A stretch of 64,000 nt of DNA from Sepioteuthis lessoniana (taxonomy: Eukaryota > Mollusca > Cephalopoda > Myopsida > Loliginidae), in assembly GCA_963585895.1 (NCBI GenBank), contig OY757924.1, positions 63,440,687 to 63,504,686 of the forward strand, in the 5' to 3' direction. Shown piece after piece: positions 21,603 through 32,693 of the stretch. The translations under genes were made by a program, and so were the position numbers. The notes under the pieces are model-generated. The model did no database searches. It worked only from the letters and a program-made list of their open reading frames with translations, and had not been told where the DNA came from. The first letter of the stretch is position 1, and each line of letters starts with the position of its first letter.

Positions 21603-21800
21603 ATAAAAGTAAAGTTGGCTTCTTTTGAATAGCTACCACACTGAAGTTTAGGAGAGGGTGCTACTCCATTCCCTGTATTGCTCGACTTTACCCTTGATCC
21701 TTACCTTATAATCCTGAGTGGTTAAGGAAGGCGGCTTCAAGTACAATTTTTTTTTGGATAGAACCCCGGTCTCCCAGACCATTGTGGAACATTCTACTCA
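21603..21800 (-). mobile_element. SINE family C, inverted copy
   Basis: Complement of the family: TGAATAGCTACCACACTGAA, GAGGGTGCTACTCCATTCCC, and the head near ACCCCGGTCTCCCAGACCAT. Confidence 0.8.
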
Positions 21801-21908
21801 TTCAGGTCGCCCTCGACGGCGTTCGCCAACATCACACCTCGGTGTTGTAGCAATTGAAAAGATAGCCTTCAGGTTTCCCTCGATTACGGTCGCCAACTTT
21901 ATATTTAT
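21801..21908 (+). mobile_element. SINE family C 3' end
   Basis: ACACCTCGGTGTTGTAGCAA through CCCTCGATTACGGTCGCCAA. It abuts the inverted copy, so four family-C pieces lie within 900 bp. Confidence 0.75.
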
Positions 21909-22554
21909 GTATATGTATGAGTGTAATTTGTTTTCTTTCCCGTGAGTGAATTTAGAAATCTGGATTTTTATTTTTTTAACTTTAGTCTATACCTGTTTCT
22001 GAGTTCACAGTCGTCTTTAGGAGGCTAATATTGGTTAGGACAGTCTTTTTGACTTATATATTAGCAATTGTTTTGATAGTGCTTTGTTTCTTTTTTCATT
22101 GCAGTATATGTATCAGTGAATGTCCTGCTGGATTCAATTGTCCGTGATAAGCTTTGGCCTCTGTAGGTTTTTTCTTGTTAACATGAACTCACTTACTGTG
22201 TGTGTGTGTCCATATCTGCATCAATATTTTCACGGTAGTATTTTACGGTTCTCCCTTATTTAAATGGGAGTCAGTATTTTTATGAGTTTGATTCTATTTG
22301 TGTGCGTATGAGATTGGTTGAAGTCAGTTTAATATAGGTTTAGATGAGTATATACTATTCTTTTGCAAATACGGCTTCTGATTTGTGTAACATATGAAAG
22401 GTTATATGTCATTAAACAAAAGAATGTACACTAAACATATATACACTCTACCTTTTCATGGTATCTGACAATGATGTCAGGCTGATTTTTTTCATCTAAA
22501 TTTTCAATTTTTGACATGTTGTCTAATCCTCAGGTCGATGTTCAAGTGAGCTGG
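21909..22554. other. No recognisable feature
   Basis: Nothing recognised beyond short TG repeats at 22198. Confidence 0.5.
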
Positions 22555-23175
22555 TGCTTTGGTGAATGAGGGATTCCCCTTCATTGCCATCGCTCTCACG
22601 TTCACTCTGGCTCAGAGTGGTAGAACCTTATTGGGACCTATGTATGGGCCAAATAGAACTAAACAGCGTACTTAAGCAAAACCGAATTGCTTTAAATAGA
22701 ATTTTTTGACATGTAAACTACGTACTTACGCTAAACTTAATTGTTCGAAATAGAACTGTTTTGACATTAAACAGTGTGTAAATAAAAACTATATTTATAC
22801 TGCCCAGCGGTTAGAGTGTTCGCCAATGGCCCGGGAGATCTGGGTTCAATCCCAGGTCGAGTCATACCAAAGACTTTAAAAATGGAACTTGATACCACCT
22901 TGCTTAACACTCAGCATTATAAGGTACGGTTCAAGGGTAAAGTGGAGCAATCCAGGGAATGGAGTAGCGCCCTCCCCTACACCTTGGTGTAGTAGCTATC
23001 GAAAAGGGAGCCTTCGGGTCACCCTCGACTATGGTCGACTAAATTGTTTGAATTAGAACGGTTTGACTAAAATCAATTGCTTGATGTAGAAATGTTTTTG
23101 ACAATTAAACTGTGTACTTAAACTAAAGTGAATTGTTTGAAATACAACTGTTTATTTGTATAAAAATGGATTTTT
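22555..23175 (+). repeat. Family-D repeat interrupted by SINE C
   Basis: 5' block CCCCTTCATTGCCATCGCTC and TGGTAGAACC..., then core repeats on both sides of the SINE at 22799-23040, then truncated before the usual tail (TTTGTATAAAAATGGA then divergence). Confidence 0.85.
22799..23040 (+). mobile_element. SINE family C, near-identical to 4.9- and 61.1-kb copies
   Basis: Differs from the other two by only a few bases (for example GAGATCTGGG and AATCCAGGGA). It ends at CTATGGTCGACT without the usual CTAACTTTACT tail, and no clear target-site duplication is seen. Confidence 0.92.
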
Positions 23176-23689
23176 TCTTAAGTAACGCAAACAATCAAAT
23201 GCCTGATTTTGGGCCTATATGTTTTACATGACCCTGCATAAAGTTGACATTACAGAATCTCTTTTAGTAGTCTCCTGTCATCAAGTCTATTGAAGTAGCC
23301 ATCCCTTGGTAGGTTGAATTGGCTGAATATGTCATACCTGCCAGAAAGTTTACATTGGTCAAAAATAAATTTATTTTGGATTTGCCTCAAATTTTAGTAT
23401 TTTACGCTAGTGACGCATCATCTCAACGTCCATTCTCTTTGAACTTGCTTAATGTACCGTCCATGATTCTGCCTCCCTTATGAGGGTTAAGAGCTCTATG
23501 GCTGAGTTAACTGCAAATTGAGATTTGGAGATGCCTTTGCTAAGCTAGTCACACATCGTCAGCCTGCCAAAGCATTCAACATTCGTGCATCGAATTGCGT
23601 TTCTTGTCCATCGTTCTTGGCGACTGCGAAGCAAAGGTATTTAGATTTATTTACTTGGATTAGTACTTAGTCATCTCTCTGCATTTGCC
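23176..23689. other. Unclassified, possibly an old transposable element
   Basis: No repeat shared with the rest of the window. Moderately mixed composition; the minus strand gives scattered short open stretches but no diagnostic motif. Confidence 0.35.
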
Positions 23690-24345
23690 CAGTCAGCTGG
23701 GGTTATAGAATACACCGACTGCACCTCTGAAGAGGGTTAAGAAAGCCCTCAATGAGTGTCCAGTATATGACACTAAACAATCTGATGGTGAGGTTCCAGG
23801 GATGCTGGAGCTTTGGGAAATGCTGGGCAGCACTTCATTGCCATTGCTTCCAGGTCCATTCTGGCCTTGAATGGTAGTACCTGATAGGGCCCTATCTATG
23901 GGTTAATTATAACTGACTGCATACTAGTACTAAATTGAATTGTTTGAAATAGAACTGTTTGACTAAACTGAGTAGTTTGAAATGAAATATTTTGGCAACT
24001 AAACGGCACTTACATTTAAACTGCGCAGTTAGGCTAAACTGAATTGTTTGAAAAAGAACTGTTTATGACATTGAAAATCCACTTACACTAAACTGAATTT
24101 TTTAATATAGAACTGTTTTGATATTTAACTGTATGCAAACAAAATATGTACTTATGCTAAACTGAATTAGCTGAATTAGAACTGTTTGAATAAACTGAAT
24201 AGCTTGAAATAGAAATGTTTTGGAAAATTAAACTGTGTACTTACGCTAAACGGAATTGTTTGAAATAGAAGTGACTATTTGCATAAAAATGGATTTGGCG
24301 TTAAATAACCTACAAAAGTTGATATGCCATAAAACCCAACCAACC
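23690..24345 (+). repeat. Family-D repeat, complete reference copy
   Basis: Order of parts: 5' block GCCCAGTCAGCTGGGGTTAT; CCGACTGCACCTCTGAAGAG; AACAATCTGATGGTGAGGTT; CACTTCATTGCCATTGCTTC; CCTGATAGGGCCCTATCTAT; then seven degenerate core units starting near 23929, 23976, 24034, 24091, 24160, 24194 and 24248; then GGATTTGGCGTTAAATAACC tail and (CCAA)n. No open frame and no tRNA-like A/B boxes. Confidence 0.9.
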
Positions 24346-24412
24346 ATTTATCTGCATGTCCCACCCAATGTCAGTTTCATGATATATCGGTTAGTTATTA
24401 TATAAAATCTGT
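24346..24412 (+). other. 3' flank copied elsewhere with family-D tail
   Basis: This stretch (TCTGCATGTCCCACCCAATG onward) occurs reverse-complemented and still joined to the D tail at 21230-21295. See findings. Confidence 0.8.
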
Positions 24413-25480
24413 TTTCTTGAGGTTAATTTTCTGGCTAAAAGCCTATGCAAATTTTGCAAAACCTATGAATCTTGTTGGTTGCGATCCACGAAGTCAGTCA
24501 TCAGCAAGGATGAACTCACTTACCAGGACATTTCTTGTCTATTTTGCTGACTGAAGTTGAACAGATGTTCCTCAGGCCAACTATTACTCATCTATATTCA
24601 ATGGGGGAAATCAAGGAAGTATTCATGATCATAGAAGGAAAAATCGAAACTATATAGTGGCTAAAACAGAGCTCTATTGGACTCTGTTCTCAACCTCAAA
24701 TGGTTTCGAGAGTTTTCCATTTATGTTGACTATTTCCTTTTTTACTATGTCATGGTATAGCAAGAGATTAGAGAAAAATATTTTCTTACCAGATATTAGA
24801 AGTAGAGAGGATCCAAATGAACATTACAAAATAATATAATTTTTCTGTGTGGTAGACATTCTATCAATATTTATCCTTGATCAGGAAATTGGCTGTCAAG
24901 AGAGATTTCAAAATTTAAATTCACAGACCAGTTGGAGGTTTTTGCTTAGAGAGCTATATGATTCTGAAAAACAAATTGCCGAATAGTATCAAAAACAACA
25001 AAAGTATAAAAATTTAAAGTTTCAATTAGATATTAGAAATAAAAGAAAGAAAAAGTAATTAAGAGGATATATTTTGAAATATCTGAAGAATTACTTAACA
25101 GAATATTTTTGTATAAATACTGTATTCATAGTGTACATTTTTCATAGAAATATTCTTTTTTTGTTGATAAGAGAAAATAGTCAAAAGAGTAGATGTCTAA
25201 GGAGGCATAACAAGCAAATAATAACAATAATAATCATCTCCTCAGTGTGTTGTACATCAATAAATGGCACATTTTTCCGAGCAGCGGCCCTTAGGAGATA
25301 ATATTGCTCATAAATCAGGTTGTGTCTCGATAAGAAAAAAATCACATCGTATTCAGTGAAAAATAGCATTACTTTAACTAAATTGAAAGAAAACCAATAT
25401 AAGATTTACATTGTAAGAAATGGTATTGGGCATAATTTACATTTTTTTTCGTTAAATGTTGGTGATATCTGAGGTGTTGC
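24413..25480. other. No recognisable feature
   Basis: AT-rich. A few short open frames without motifs. No known repeat. Confidence 0.5.
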
Positions 25481-26450
25481 TGCTCATAAATCGTCTGTCT
25501 TCATCTTGTTTTTGTTAATTTGACATCCATTCGAGAGAAAAAATATTTTGCATTGATAAATGGGAGTAGATCGTTTAGTGAAGCACGCTTTCTTGCGTGA
25601 TCGTCGTAGAAAATGAAGTTGAGTAGCCGAGCTAAAATACTGGACAAAGGCATTTCGGTTCCCTTCCGAGCTAATTTCCTCAGAGTGGGGCAGATTTATG
25701 CATAATCTAACTACTGTTAACAACCAGAGGAGAGGTGTGGCTCTAAAGGAACCGGTCCCACAAGAAGAAAAACTCGAAATTTTAAGAAGGATTCCATTTG
25801 CAGGTGGTGTGGGAGCCATGAAAAAAGGTATCTGGCATGATGTCACTCTGGCAGATTGAGAAAAGTAGAAGACTGGAACCTCAAGTTTTAGTAAGGCAAC
25901 CAGTCTAGGAGAAGGAAAAATCTGAATACAAATAACCATAATGAGCTTGAAATTCCAGCAAGTTTAAACGGAAGGGCGAAAAGCTCCGGGCCGTAAAAAT
26001 TTTGTTACAAATTGACCTTTGAAAAGCCAGTTAATGTGGATTTCAAAAACTGGATTTGTATCAGTCTCTCTTGGTAAAAAAAGGGACTGCAGAAATGCCA
26101 TATGAAACAGATGGGAAAGATTGAGTACGTTGGGCGCTAGAAGGAAGAATGTGTGCGCATTCAGAAAATAGATAATAGTAGTTTTCAACATTAAAGGTCC
26201 GTCGGAGTCGAAAGAGAGTTGGCAGAGAGAACAGTCAGTCGTTTTGAGAGCTTGACCGGTAAAAAAGGGGTCGGCCCCTGAGTGAAGAAAATAGCCCTGT
26301 ATCAGTCTCTCGTGAAAAAAGTATGAAGAACTTTGTCTTTGAATATGTCTGTCCTAATGTGGTGTCAATTCTAGCAGTTCCTGGTCGACATTCTCTCACT
26401 CTCTCTTATGCTGCCATTTCGCCATGACGTTCGTAAATAAAAAGAAAGTT
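25481..26450. other. Unclassified, includes a SINE-B fragment at 25865-25940
   Basis: 25865-25940 matches the family-B body (AGGCAACCAGTCTAGGAGAA). The remainder is less AT-rich than its surroundings, with TGTATCAGTCTCTC occurring twice (about 26056 and 26296), as might be left by a decayed LTR-type element. I cannot identify it. A 151-codon minus frame here has no recognisable domain. Confidence 0.4.
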
Positions 26451-26574
26451 TTTTTTTTCTTTTATAAATAAGTTGTCATGTTTATCCGTCGGTATTATTC
26501 AACACTTCGAGCAAATGGACAAACAAAAAACCGCCACCCGAATGATCATAGACAGATAAGTAGTTGTCGACATA

Positions 26575-26800
26575 AGTCGAGGTTGACCTGAATGCTCCCT
26601 TTTCAATTGCTAATACATCGAGGTGTAAGGGAGGGTGCTACCCCATTCCCTGGTTTGTCCATTTTATCCTTGATCTTTACCTGAAAATGCTGAGTATCAA
26701 GCAAGGTAGCATCAAGTACCATTTCTTGAGTCTTTGATATGACTAGACACAGGATTGAACCCCGGTCTCTCGGATCATTGGAGAACACTCTAACAATTAT
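26575..26800 (-). mobile_element. SINE family C, diverged
   Basis: Complement of the family: AGGTGTAAGGGAGGGTGCTA, TGAGTCTTTGATATGACT, and the B-box complement GGATTGAACCCC. No clear target-site duplication. Confidence 0.85.
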
Positions 26801-26837
26801 ACATCAACTCATGATTGTTATTTCATGTTAAATCATA

Positions 26838-29800
26838 TATATCATCATCATCATGTCGCGCCGTCTGCGCGGATATCCCTGACCGTCTCTCGCCATTTCT
26901 CCCTATCACTCATCGCCTCCGGCAGGTCTTCAGGATTACAACCCGTGTCCTCACATAGCTGCTGTATGTAAGTTCGTGCTGGTCGTCCCACACTTGCACA
27001 TCCATGAGTGGGGGTCCACAGGAGTACATCGCTTATGAGCTCGTCCTTGCTTCTCCAGCAGTGTCCCGCGTGTCTGGTTCGTCGAACTTGTATAGTTTTT
27101 GTGATGGGGGGCAAGTGTCCGTATAGTTGGAGTCTCGTGGGGTGTTGTCGCCAGGACTTGTTTAATACTGCTCTCAACATTCTTGTGTAATTTCCGTCCA
27201 GCCTCCTCTCCAGCCGCTTCGTAAGCGTCCATGTGGTGCATCCATATAGCAGTATCGACACAACCGCTGCCTGGAAGAAACTGCGTTTCATTTTATCTGT
27301 TAGGTCCGACTTCCATATGATCGAGAGCCTATCGATAGCTGTCCATGCCTTCGTCAGTCGTGTGTCGATGTCCTTCTCGGTTGATGAGACGCTGCTTCCT
27401 AGGTAGGTGAATTTGTCGACTAGTTTCAGAGAGGCTCCGTCTAGTGTGGCAATGTTGCCTGTTTGGTTGTAACACATATATTCGGTTTTGTTTGCATTGA
27501 CATGTAGGCCAATGCCAGCTGCAGCTCGTTCCAGACTATGTAGTAGTGTCTCTGCTTGATTAGGCGTATTCGCTAGTAACGCCAAGTCATCAGCGTAGTC
27601 GGCGTCCGTGATTGTTTTTGCGGGGTACCTTTTGCTTCTTCTCTTAGTCAGCTCAAAGCCATTTTCTCTGATTTTGTCGATCGAAGTCCTAAGCACATAG
27701 TCTAGACAGATGATAAAGAGGTACGGGGCTAGTGTGTCTCCTTGTAGTACTCCTGCAACAATGTCGAAGTATTCCGTGTCTCCATCTGGTGAACGTACTT
27801 TTACTTTGGTGTTTCTGTAGAGAATCATTATCGCTGCTACGGTTTCTTTTGGTAGGCCGTAAGCTAGTAGGATTTGCTCCATCTTCCCTCTGTGTATGGA
27901 ATCGAAGGCCTTGGTAAAGTCGACAAATAGTAATGTCGCCTGTAAGTTTTTTGCCCGAACGCCTTCCAGGATTCTACGGATGGTCAGTATTTGTGAGGTT
28001 GTGGATCTATTTCTCCGGAAGCCATTTTGGTTTTTCCTAAGGATGTTTTCCATTTTGGGTTCTATGCGGTTTCGTAGTAGGGCATTGTAGATTTTGGCTG
28101 CTATGGATGTAAGTGTTATCCCTCGGTAGTTCTTGGCTAGTCCGAGGTCGCCTTTTTTAGGGAATGGAAGGATGCATCCCTTCGTCCATCGTTCTATCCT
28201 ATTTTGACTATAGACTGCGTTGCATTGCCGGAGCAGTATATCGTCGAATTGTCTCGTCTTCCACACTTCTGGGGGGATCTCGTCTAGCCCCGCCGCTTTC
28301 CTATTTTTAATTCTTCTGAGAACCATGTCGAGTTCTTCTTTGGTGAAAGGACCTAGTTTTACGTCTAATTGCTTACTAATAATTCTGGTGATCGGTTCAT
28401 CCGTTATTTCCGGTGGGTTTCCTAGTAGATTTTTGAAATGCTGTTCCCACAGTTTTATTCTTTCTTGTTGGCTTGCAGCTTTCAATTTTGCTTTGGCTGT
28501 GCTCTTTCTTCCACTTACTTCGTTTATTGTTTGCCAGGCTATCCTGGATTGCCTATCTTCCACCGAGTCTCTAATCTTATCTATCTGATTTTGTACGTAT
28601 TCTGCCTGTTCTTTTAGGTATATTCCTGTTAATTGATGTTGCGCCTTTTCTAGTTCTCGTGCATTTGTATTTGTTGGGTTCTGTTGATAGTTTTTGGAGG
28701 CAGTCTTCACAAGTGCACGTTTTTCTCTAGCCGCTAGCGTTTCCCAAGGGACTCTATATTTAGTTCTAGGTTTTGTTGGAATACACTTTTCTGCCGCCTC
28801 CAGGTGCGCTTCTACAAAATTTTCATATTCGTCATTTGGGGTGCTTATTTCTACCTTCTCTTGTAGTGCTTCGAATCTGTTTCTTAATTCTAATGCATAT
28901 TTGTCTCTAATATCTCTGTTGTTGAGTAGGGCCCAGTCATAGTGCTTGGTCGTGGCTTTACGTGTGGCGTTTTTTCTTAGGCTTAGTCGTACTTTGGCCG
29001 TAACTATTCGATGATCGGAGGACACACCCTCGAAGGAGGAGTATGCCTCGCAATTCATCGCACTGTTTCTCCATTTCCTGTTTATAAGGACGTAGTCTAT
29101 CTGTGCTTTACTCTTATTTGCGTATGTGTAGGTCCATAATTTCCCCTCCCTTTTTTGAAAGTTTGTATTGAGGCAGGTTAATCTATTTTCTATCATGAAA
29201 TCTATTAAATGCTGTCCATTCCTGTTAGACGTGTAGTGTAGGCTGTATTTGTTGTGTCTGTTTTTCCCGATTTGTGCATTCATATCTCCACCAATGACTA
29301 GCAGGTTGTGTTTCGGAATGCTACGTACTAGGGAGGATAGATCTTCGTAGAAGGTGGCTATTTCGTTTTCTTCGCTAACATTGGTAGGGCTGTAGCAGGA
29401 GATAATTGTTGCTTTGGGGTTGCCATTAAACGTTGCGGCCATCATCCTAGGTTGTATTCTCTCAATGCTGTTCAGTGTTTTTAACGCTCTCGGGCCTAGA
29501 AGTATTCCCACCCCTCCTACCGATGCATTGACAGAGTTTTTCCATGCCGATACAGTCACCAGCATCCATCCATTTCCAGTTTCGTGATACTTGATATCTT
29601 CGGTGTGCGTGTATCGGTGCTCTTGTATGCAAATTATATCTATCTTATGTTCTACGGCTGATGCAGTTAGCTCTGCTAGTTGACCTATTCTATTTAGGGT
29701 TCTCACGTTAAATGTCGCTATCTGTATTGTTTGTTTGCATTTTAGTAGTTTATGTTTGTGTTTGAGCTCTGTAGCTGATTTTTCGAACACCGAGGCCAGG

Positions 29801-30035
29801 GCTCCAACCTCAGCAGGACGCGCCCCTTTTTTACCCGCGCGAAGAGCGATGCGGTTTATGGATCTGGTTTGAGTACTAGTCATGGTTATCTTTCGATGGC
29901 TGTTTTTGTTCTCATCTATAGAAGCCACTCTTATAGATGAGCAGCAGTAGTTCCCCGATCGAACTGGCAATCTTAAGCGTTAAGCCGCAAGACTCACACG
30001 TACAGCATGCTGCTTCCCATGTGTACGCGGTAGTA
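26838..30035 (-). mobile_element. RTE-like non-LTR retrotransposon (LINE), coding-complete copy
   Basis: Contains the intact ORF at 26851-29970. The 3' end is a (TGA)n tail that begins at the stop codon itself, so there is essentially no 3' UTR; very short 3' UTRs with simple-repeat tails are typical of the RTE clade. The 5' boundary is uncertain: LINE-like sequence seems to end near the A/T-rich run at 30035-30090. Truncated relatives lie at about 1, 10.4, 16.9, 35.1, 36.9, 41.2, 55.0, 60.0 and 60.4 kb, most in the same orientation. Confidence 0.88.
26851..29970 (-). CDS. Endonuclease / reverse transcriptase of an RTE-like LINE
   Basis: Single 1039-residue frame with no stop, encoding the protein that nicks target DNA and copies the element RNA into it. 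Residues about 82-330 are an AP-like endonuclease (ATFNVRT 85-91, CIQEHR 114-119, GGDMNAQ 227-233, IDYVLI 291-296, SSDHR 317-321). Residues about 540-830 are the RT (LPFPKKGD 601-608, LFVDFTKAFDSIHR 681-694, GVLQGDTLAP 740-749, catalytic YADD 792-795). A C-terminal extension has TYLGSS 855-860 and an H-x2-H-C motif at 967-971. The start is the first Met of the frame; the next Met (residue 30) is also possible. All key catalytic residues are present, so this may be a recently active copy. The stop TGA is the first unit of the (TGA)n tail. Host genomes often mislabel such proteins 'craniofacial development protein 2-like'. The RTE clade is my inference. Confidence 0.96.
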   Translation of the reverse strand: MPVRSGNYCCSSIRVASIDENKNSHRKITMTSTQTRSINRIALRAGKKGARPAEVGALASVFEKSATELKHKHKLLKCKQTIQIATFNVRTLNRIGQLAELTASAVEHKIDIICIQEHRYTHTEDIKYHETGNGWMLVTVSAWKNSVNASVGGVGILLGPRALKTLNSIERIQPRMMAATFNGNPKATIISCYSPTNVSEENEIATFYEDLSSLVRSIPKHNLLVIGGDMNAQIGKNRHNKYSLHYTSNRNGQHLIDFMIENRLTCLNTNFQKREGKLWTYTYANKSKAQIDYVLINRKWRNSAMNCEAYSSFEGVSSDHRIVTAKVRLSLRKNATRKATTKHYDWALLNNRDIRDKYALELRNRFEALQEKVEISTPNDEYENFVEAHLEAAEKCIPTKPRTKYRVPWETLAAREKRALVKTASKNYQQNPTNTNARELEKAQHQLTGIYLKEQAEYVQNQIDKIRDSVEDRQSRIAWQTINEVSGRKSTAKAKLKAASQQERIKLWEQHFKNLLGNPPEITDEPITRIISKQLDVKLGPFTKEELDMVLRRIKNRKAAGLDEIPPEVWKTRQFDDILLRQCNAVYSQNRIERWTKGCILPFPKKGDLGLAKNYRGITLTSIAAKIYNALLRNRIEPKMENILRKNQNGFRRNRSTTSQILTIRRILEGVRAKNLQATLLFVDFTKAFDSIHRGKMEQILLAYGLPKETVAAIMILYRNTKVKVRSPDGDTEYFDIVAGVLQGDTLAPYLFIICLDYVLRTSIDKIRENGFELTKRRSKRYPAKTITDADYADDLALLANTPNQAETLLHSLERAAAGIGLHVNANKTEYMCYNQTGNIATLDGASLKLVDKFTYLGSSVSSTEKDIDTRLTKAWTAIDRLSIIWKSDLTDKMKRSFFQAAVVSILLYGCTTWTLTKRLERRLDGNYTRMLRAVLNKSWRQHPTRLQLYGHLPPITKTIQVRRTRHAGHCWRSKDELISDVLLWTPTHGCASVGRPARTYIQQLCEDTGCNPEDLPEAMSDREKWRETVRDIRADGAT

Positions 30036-30045
30036 ATAAAAAAAG

Positions 30046-30079
<34 letters not shown>

Positions 30080-30164
30080 CTTTTTTTTTATCTTAAGTTT
30101 TAACTTAGTTAAAGTCCAGGACTGCTGGATGTTAAAATTCAAAGAAATTTTGTGGTATATTTCA

Positions 30165-31658
30165 TGGTTATCTAGTGGTGGAGAGAGAGAGAGAGAGACA
30201 GAGAGAGAGAGAGAGAAAGAAAGAGAGAGGAGGAGTCAACTCTTTTATGGCTTTCGTCTTTAGCACGTGTTAGACTACATTTGAGGTGTTTTGGATTTTT
30301 TTTTTTTTTTTCTTTTTCCTTTCTTTTCAGGGGGGGGGGCAATTTTGGGGGTTTTCGTTAGCAAATTTAGAAGTTCGCCTTCCAAAAGTAAAGTTTTCCT
30401 GAAAATTAAATCGCATAAGTCTTCATTCTTCATTTAAACAACACAATAATACAGCTGAGATTTAAGACATTACTATTTTAAATCAAATGTGCATTTTTAA
30501 ATGAATAGTTTAGTAGAATAAATTTACTGACCTCTGTGAAAAAACTTCTGGAAACGGAATCACTTCCAAACGTATGCATACTATTTCAACAAATGAAGGA
30601 TTAAATTATTACTAATTTTAGGATTTATATTAAAGGTTCCACTCCTATATCATGGTCAACTGGTGGTGGACAGAGAGAGAGAGAGAGAGAGAGAGAGACA
30701 CACAGAGAGAGAGAGAAAGAAAGAGAGAGGAGGAGTCAACTCTTTTATGGCTTTCGTCTTTAGCACGTGTTAGACTACATTTGAGGTGTTTTGGATTTTT
30801 TTTTTTTTTTCTTTTTCCTTTCTTTTCAGGGGGGGGCAATTTTGGGGGTTTTCGTTAGCAAATTTAGAAGTTCGCCTTCCAAAAGTAAAGTTTTCCTGAA
30901 AATTAAATCGCATAAGTCTTCATTCTTCATTTAAACAACACAATAATACAGCTGAGATTTAAGACATTACTATTTTAAATCAAATGTGCATTTTTAAATG
31001 AATAGTTTAGTAGAATAAATTTACTGACCTCTGTGAAAAAACTTCTGGAAACGGAATCACTTCCAAACGTATGCATACTATTTCAACAAATGAAGGATTA
31101 AATTATTACTAATTTTAGGATTTATATTAAAGGTTCCACTCCTATATCATGGTCAACTGGTGGTGGACAGAGAGAGAGAGAGAGAGAGAGACACACAGAG
31201 AGAGAGAGAAAGAAAGAGAGAGGAGGAGTCAACTCTTTTATGGCTTTCGTCTTTAGCACGTGTTAGACTACATTTGAGGTGTTTTGGATTTTTTTTTTTT
31301 TTTCTTTTTCCTTTCTTTTCAGGGGGGGGCAATTTTGGGGGTTTTCGTTAGCAAATTTAGAAGTTCGCCTTCCAAAAGTAAAGTTTTCCTGAAAATTAAA
31401 TCGCATAAGTCTTCATTCTTCATTTAAACAACACAATAATACAGCTGAGATTTAAGACATTACTATTTTAAATCAAATGTGCATTTTTAAATGAATAGTT
31501 TAGTAGAATAAATTTACTGACCTCTGTGAAAAAACTTCTGGAAACGGAATCACTTCCAAACGTATGCATACTATTTCAACAAATGAAGGATTAAATTATT
31601 ACTAATTTTAGGATTTATATTAAAGGTTCCACTCCTATATCATGGTCAACTGGTGGTG

Positions 31659-31693
<35 letters not shown>

Positions 31694-32662
31694 ACAGAGA
31701 GAGAGAGAAAGAAAGAGAGAGGAGGAGTCAACTCTTTTATGGCTTTCGTCTTTAGCACGTGTTAGACTACATTTGAGGTGTTTTGGATTTTTTTTTTTTT
31801 TTCTTTTTCCTTTCTTTTCAGGGGGGGGCAATTTTGGGGGTTTTCGTTAGCAAATTTAGAAGTTCGCCTTCCAAAAGTAAAGTTTTCCTGAAAATTAAAT
31901 CGCATAAGTCTTCATTCTTCATTTAAACAACACAATAATACAGCTGAGATTTAAGACATTACTATTTTAAATCAAATGTGCATTTTTAAATGAATAGTTT
32001 AGTAGAATAAATTTACTGACCTCTGTGAAAAAACTTCTGGAAACGGAATCACTTCCAAACGTATGCATACTATTTCAACAAATGAAGGATTAAATTATTA
32101 CTAATTTTAGGATTTATATTAAAGGTTCCACTCCTATATCATGGTCAACTGGTGGTGGACAGAGAGAGAGAGAGAGAGAGAGAGACACAGAGAGAGAGAG
32201 AGAAAGAAAGAGAGAGGAGGAGTCAACTCTTTTATGGCTTTCGTCTTTAGCACGTGTTAGACTACATTTGAGGTGTTTTGGATTTTTTTTTTTTTTTCTT
32301 TTTCCTTTCTTTTCAGGGGGGGGGGCAATTTTGGGGGTTTTCGTTAGCAAATTTAGAAGTTCGCCTTCCAAAAGTAAAGTTTTCCTGAAAATTAAATCGC
32401 ATAAGTCTTCATTCTTCATTTAAACAACACAATAATACAGCTGAGATTTAAGACATTACTATTTTAAATCAAATGTGCATTTTTAAATGAATAGTTTAGT
32501 AGAATAAATTTACTGACCTCTGTGAAAAAACTTCTGGAAACGGAATCACTTCCAAACGTATGCATACTATTTCAACAAATGAAGGATTAAATTATTACTA
32601 ATTTTAGGATTTATATTAAAGGTTCCACTCCTATATCATGGTCAACTGGTGGTGGACAGAGA

Positions 32663-32692
<30 letters not shown>
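30165..32692. repeat. Tandem array, five ~497-bp units
   Basis: Unit starts (ATGGTCAACTGGTGGTGGAC) at 30651, 31148, 31641, 32140 and 32637; a first unit begins at about 30165 with a diverged edge (ATGGTTATCTAGTGGTGG). The last is cut off after its GA tract. Spacing is 497, 493, 499 and 497 bp, with differences mainly from a (GA)n tract, a poly-T and a G run. Units otherwise look identical. Each unit has (GA)n, then TTTTATGGCTTTCGTCTTTA, poly-T, a G8-10 run, then about 330 bp of AT-rich sequence. No conserved coding; the short repeated frames follow from the GA and T runs. Confidence 0.97.

Positions 32693-32693
<1 letters not shown>

Noticed and set aside
25484-25939. 151-codon minus-strand frame
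   Set aside because: No recognisable domain. It begins inside a SINE-B fragment and the composition is not convincing as coding.
30652-32419. Recurring 61-101-codon frames on both strands of the tandem array
   Set aside because: They consist of Arg-Glu or Ser-Leu runs from (GA)n and Phe/Lys from poly-T, recur with each unit, and have no domain.
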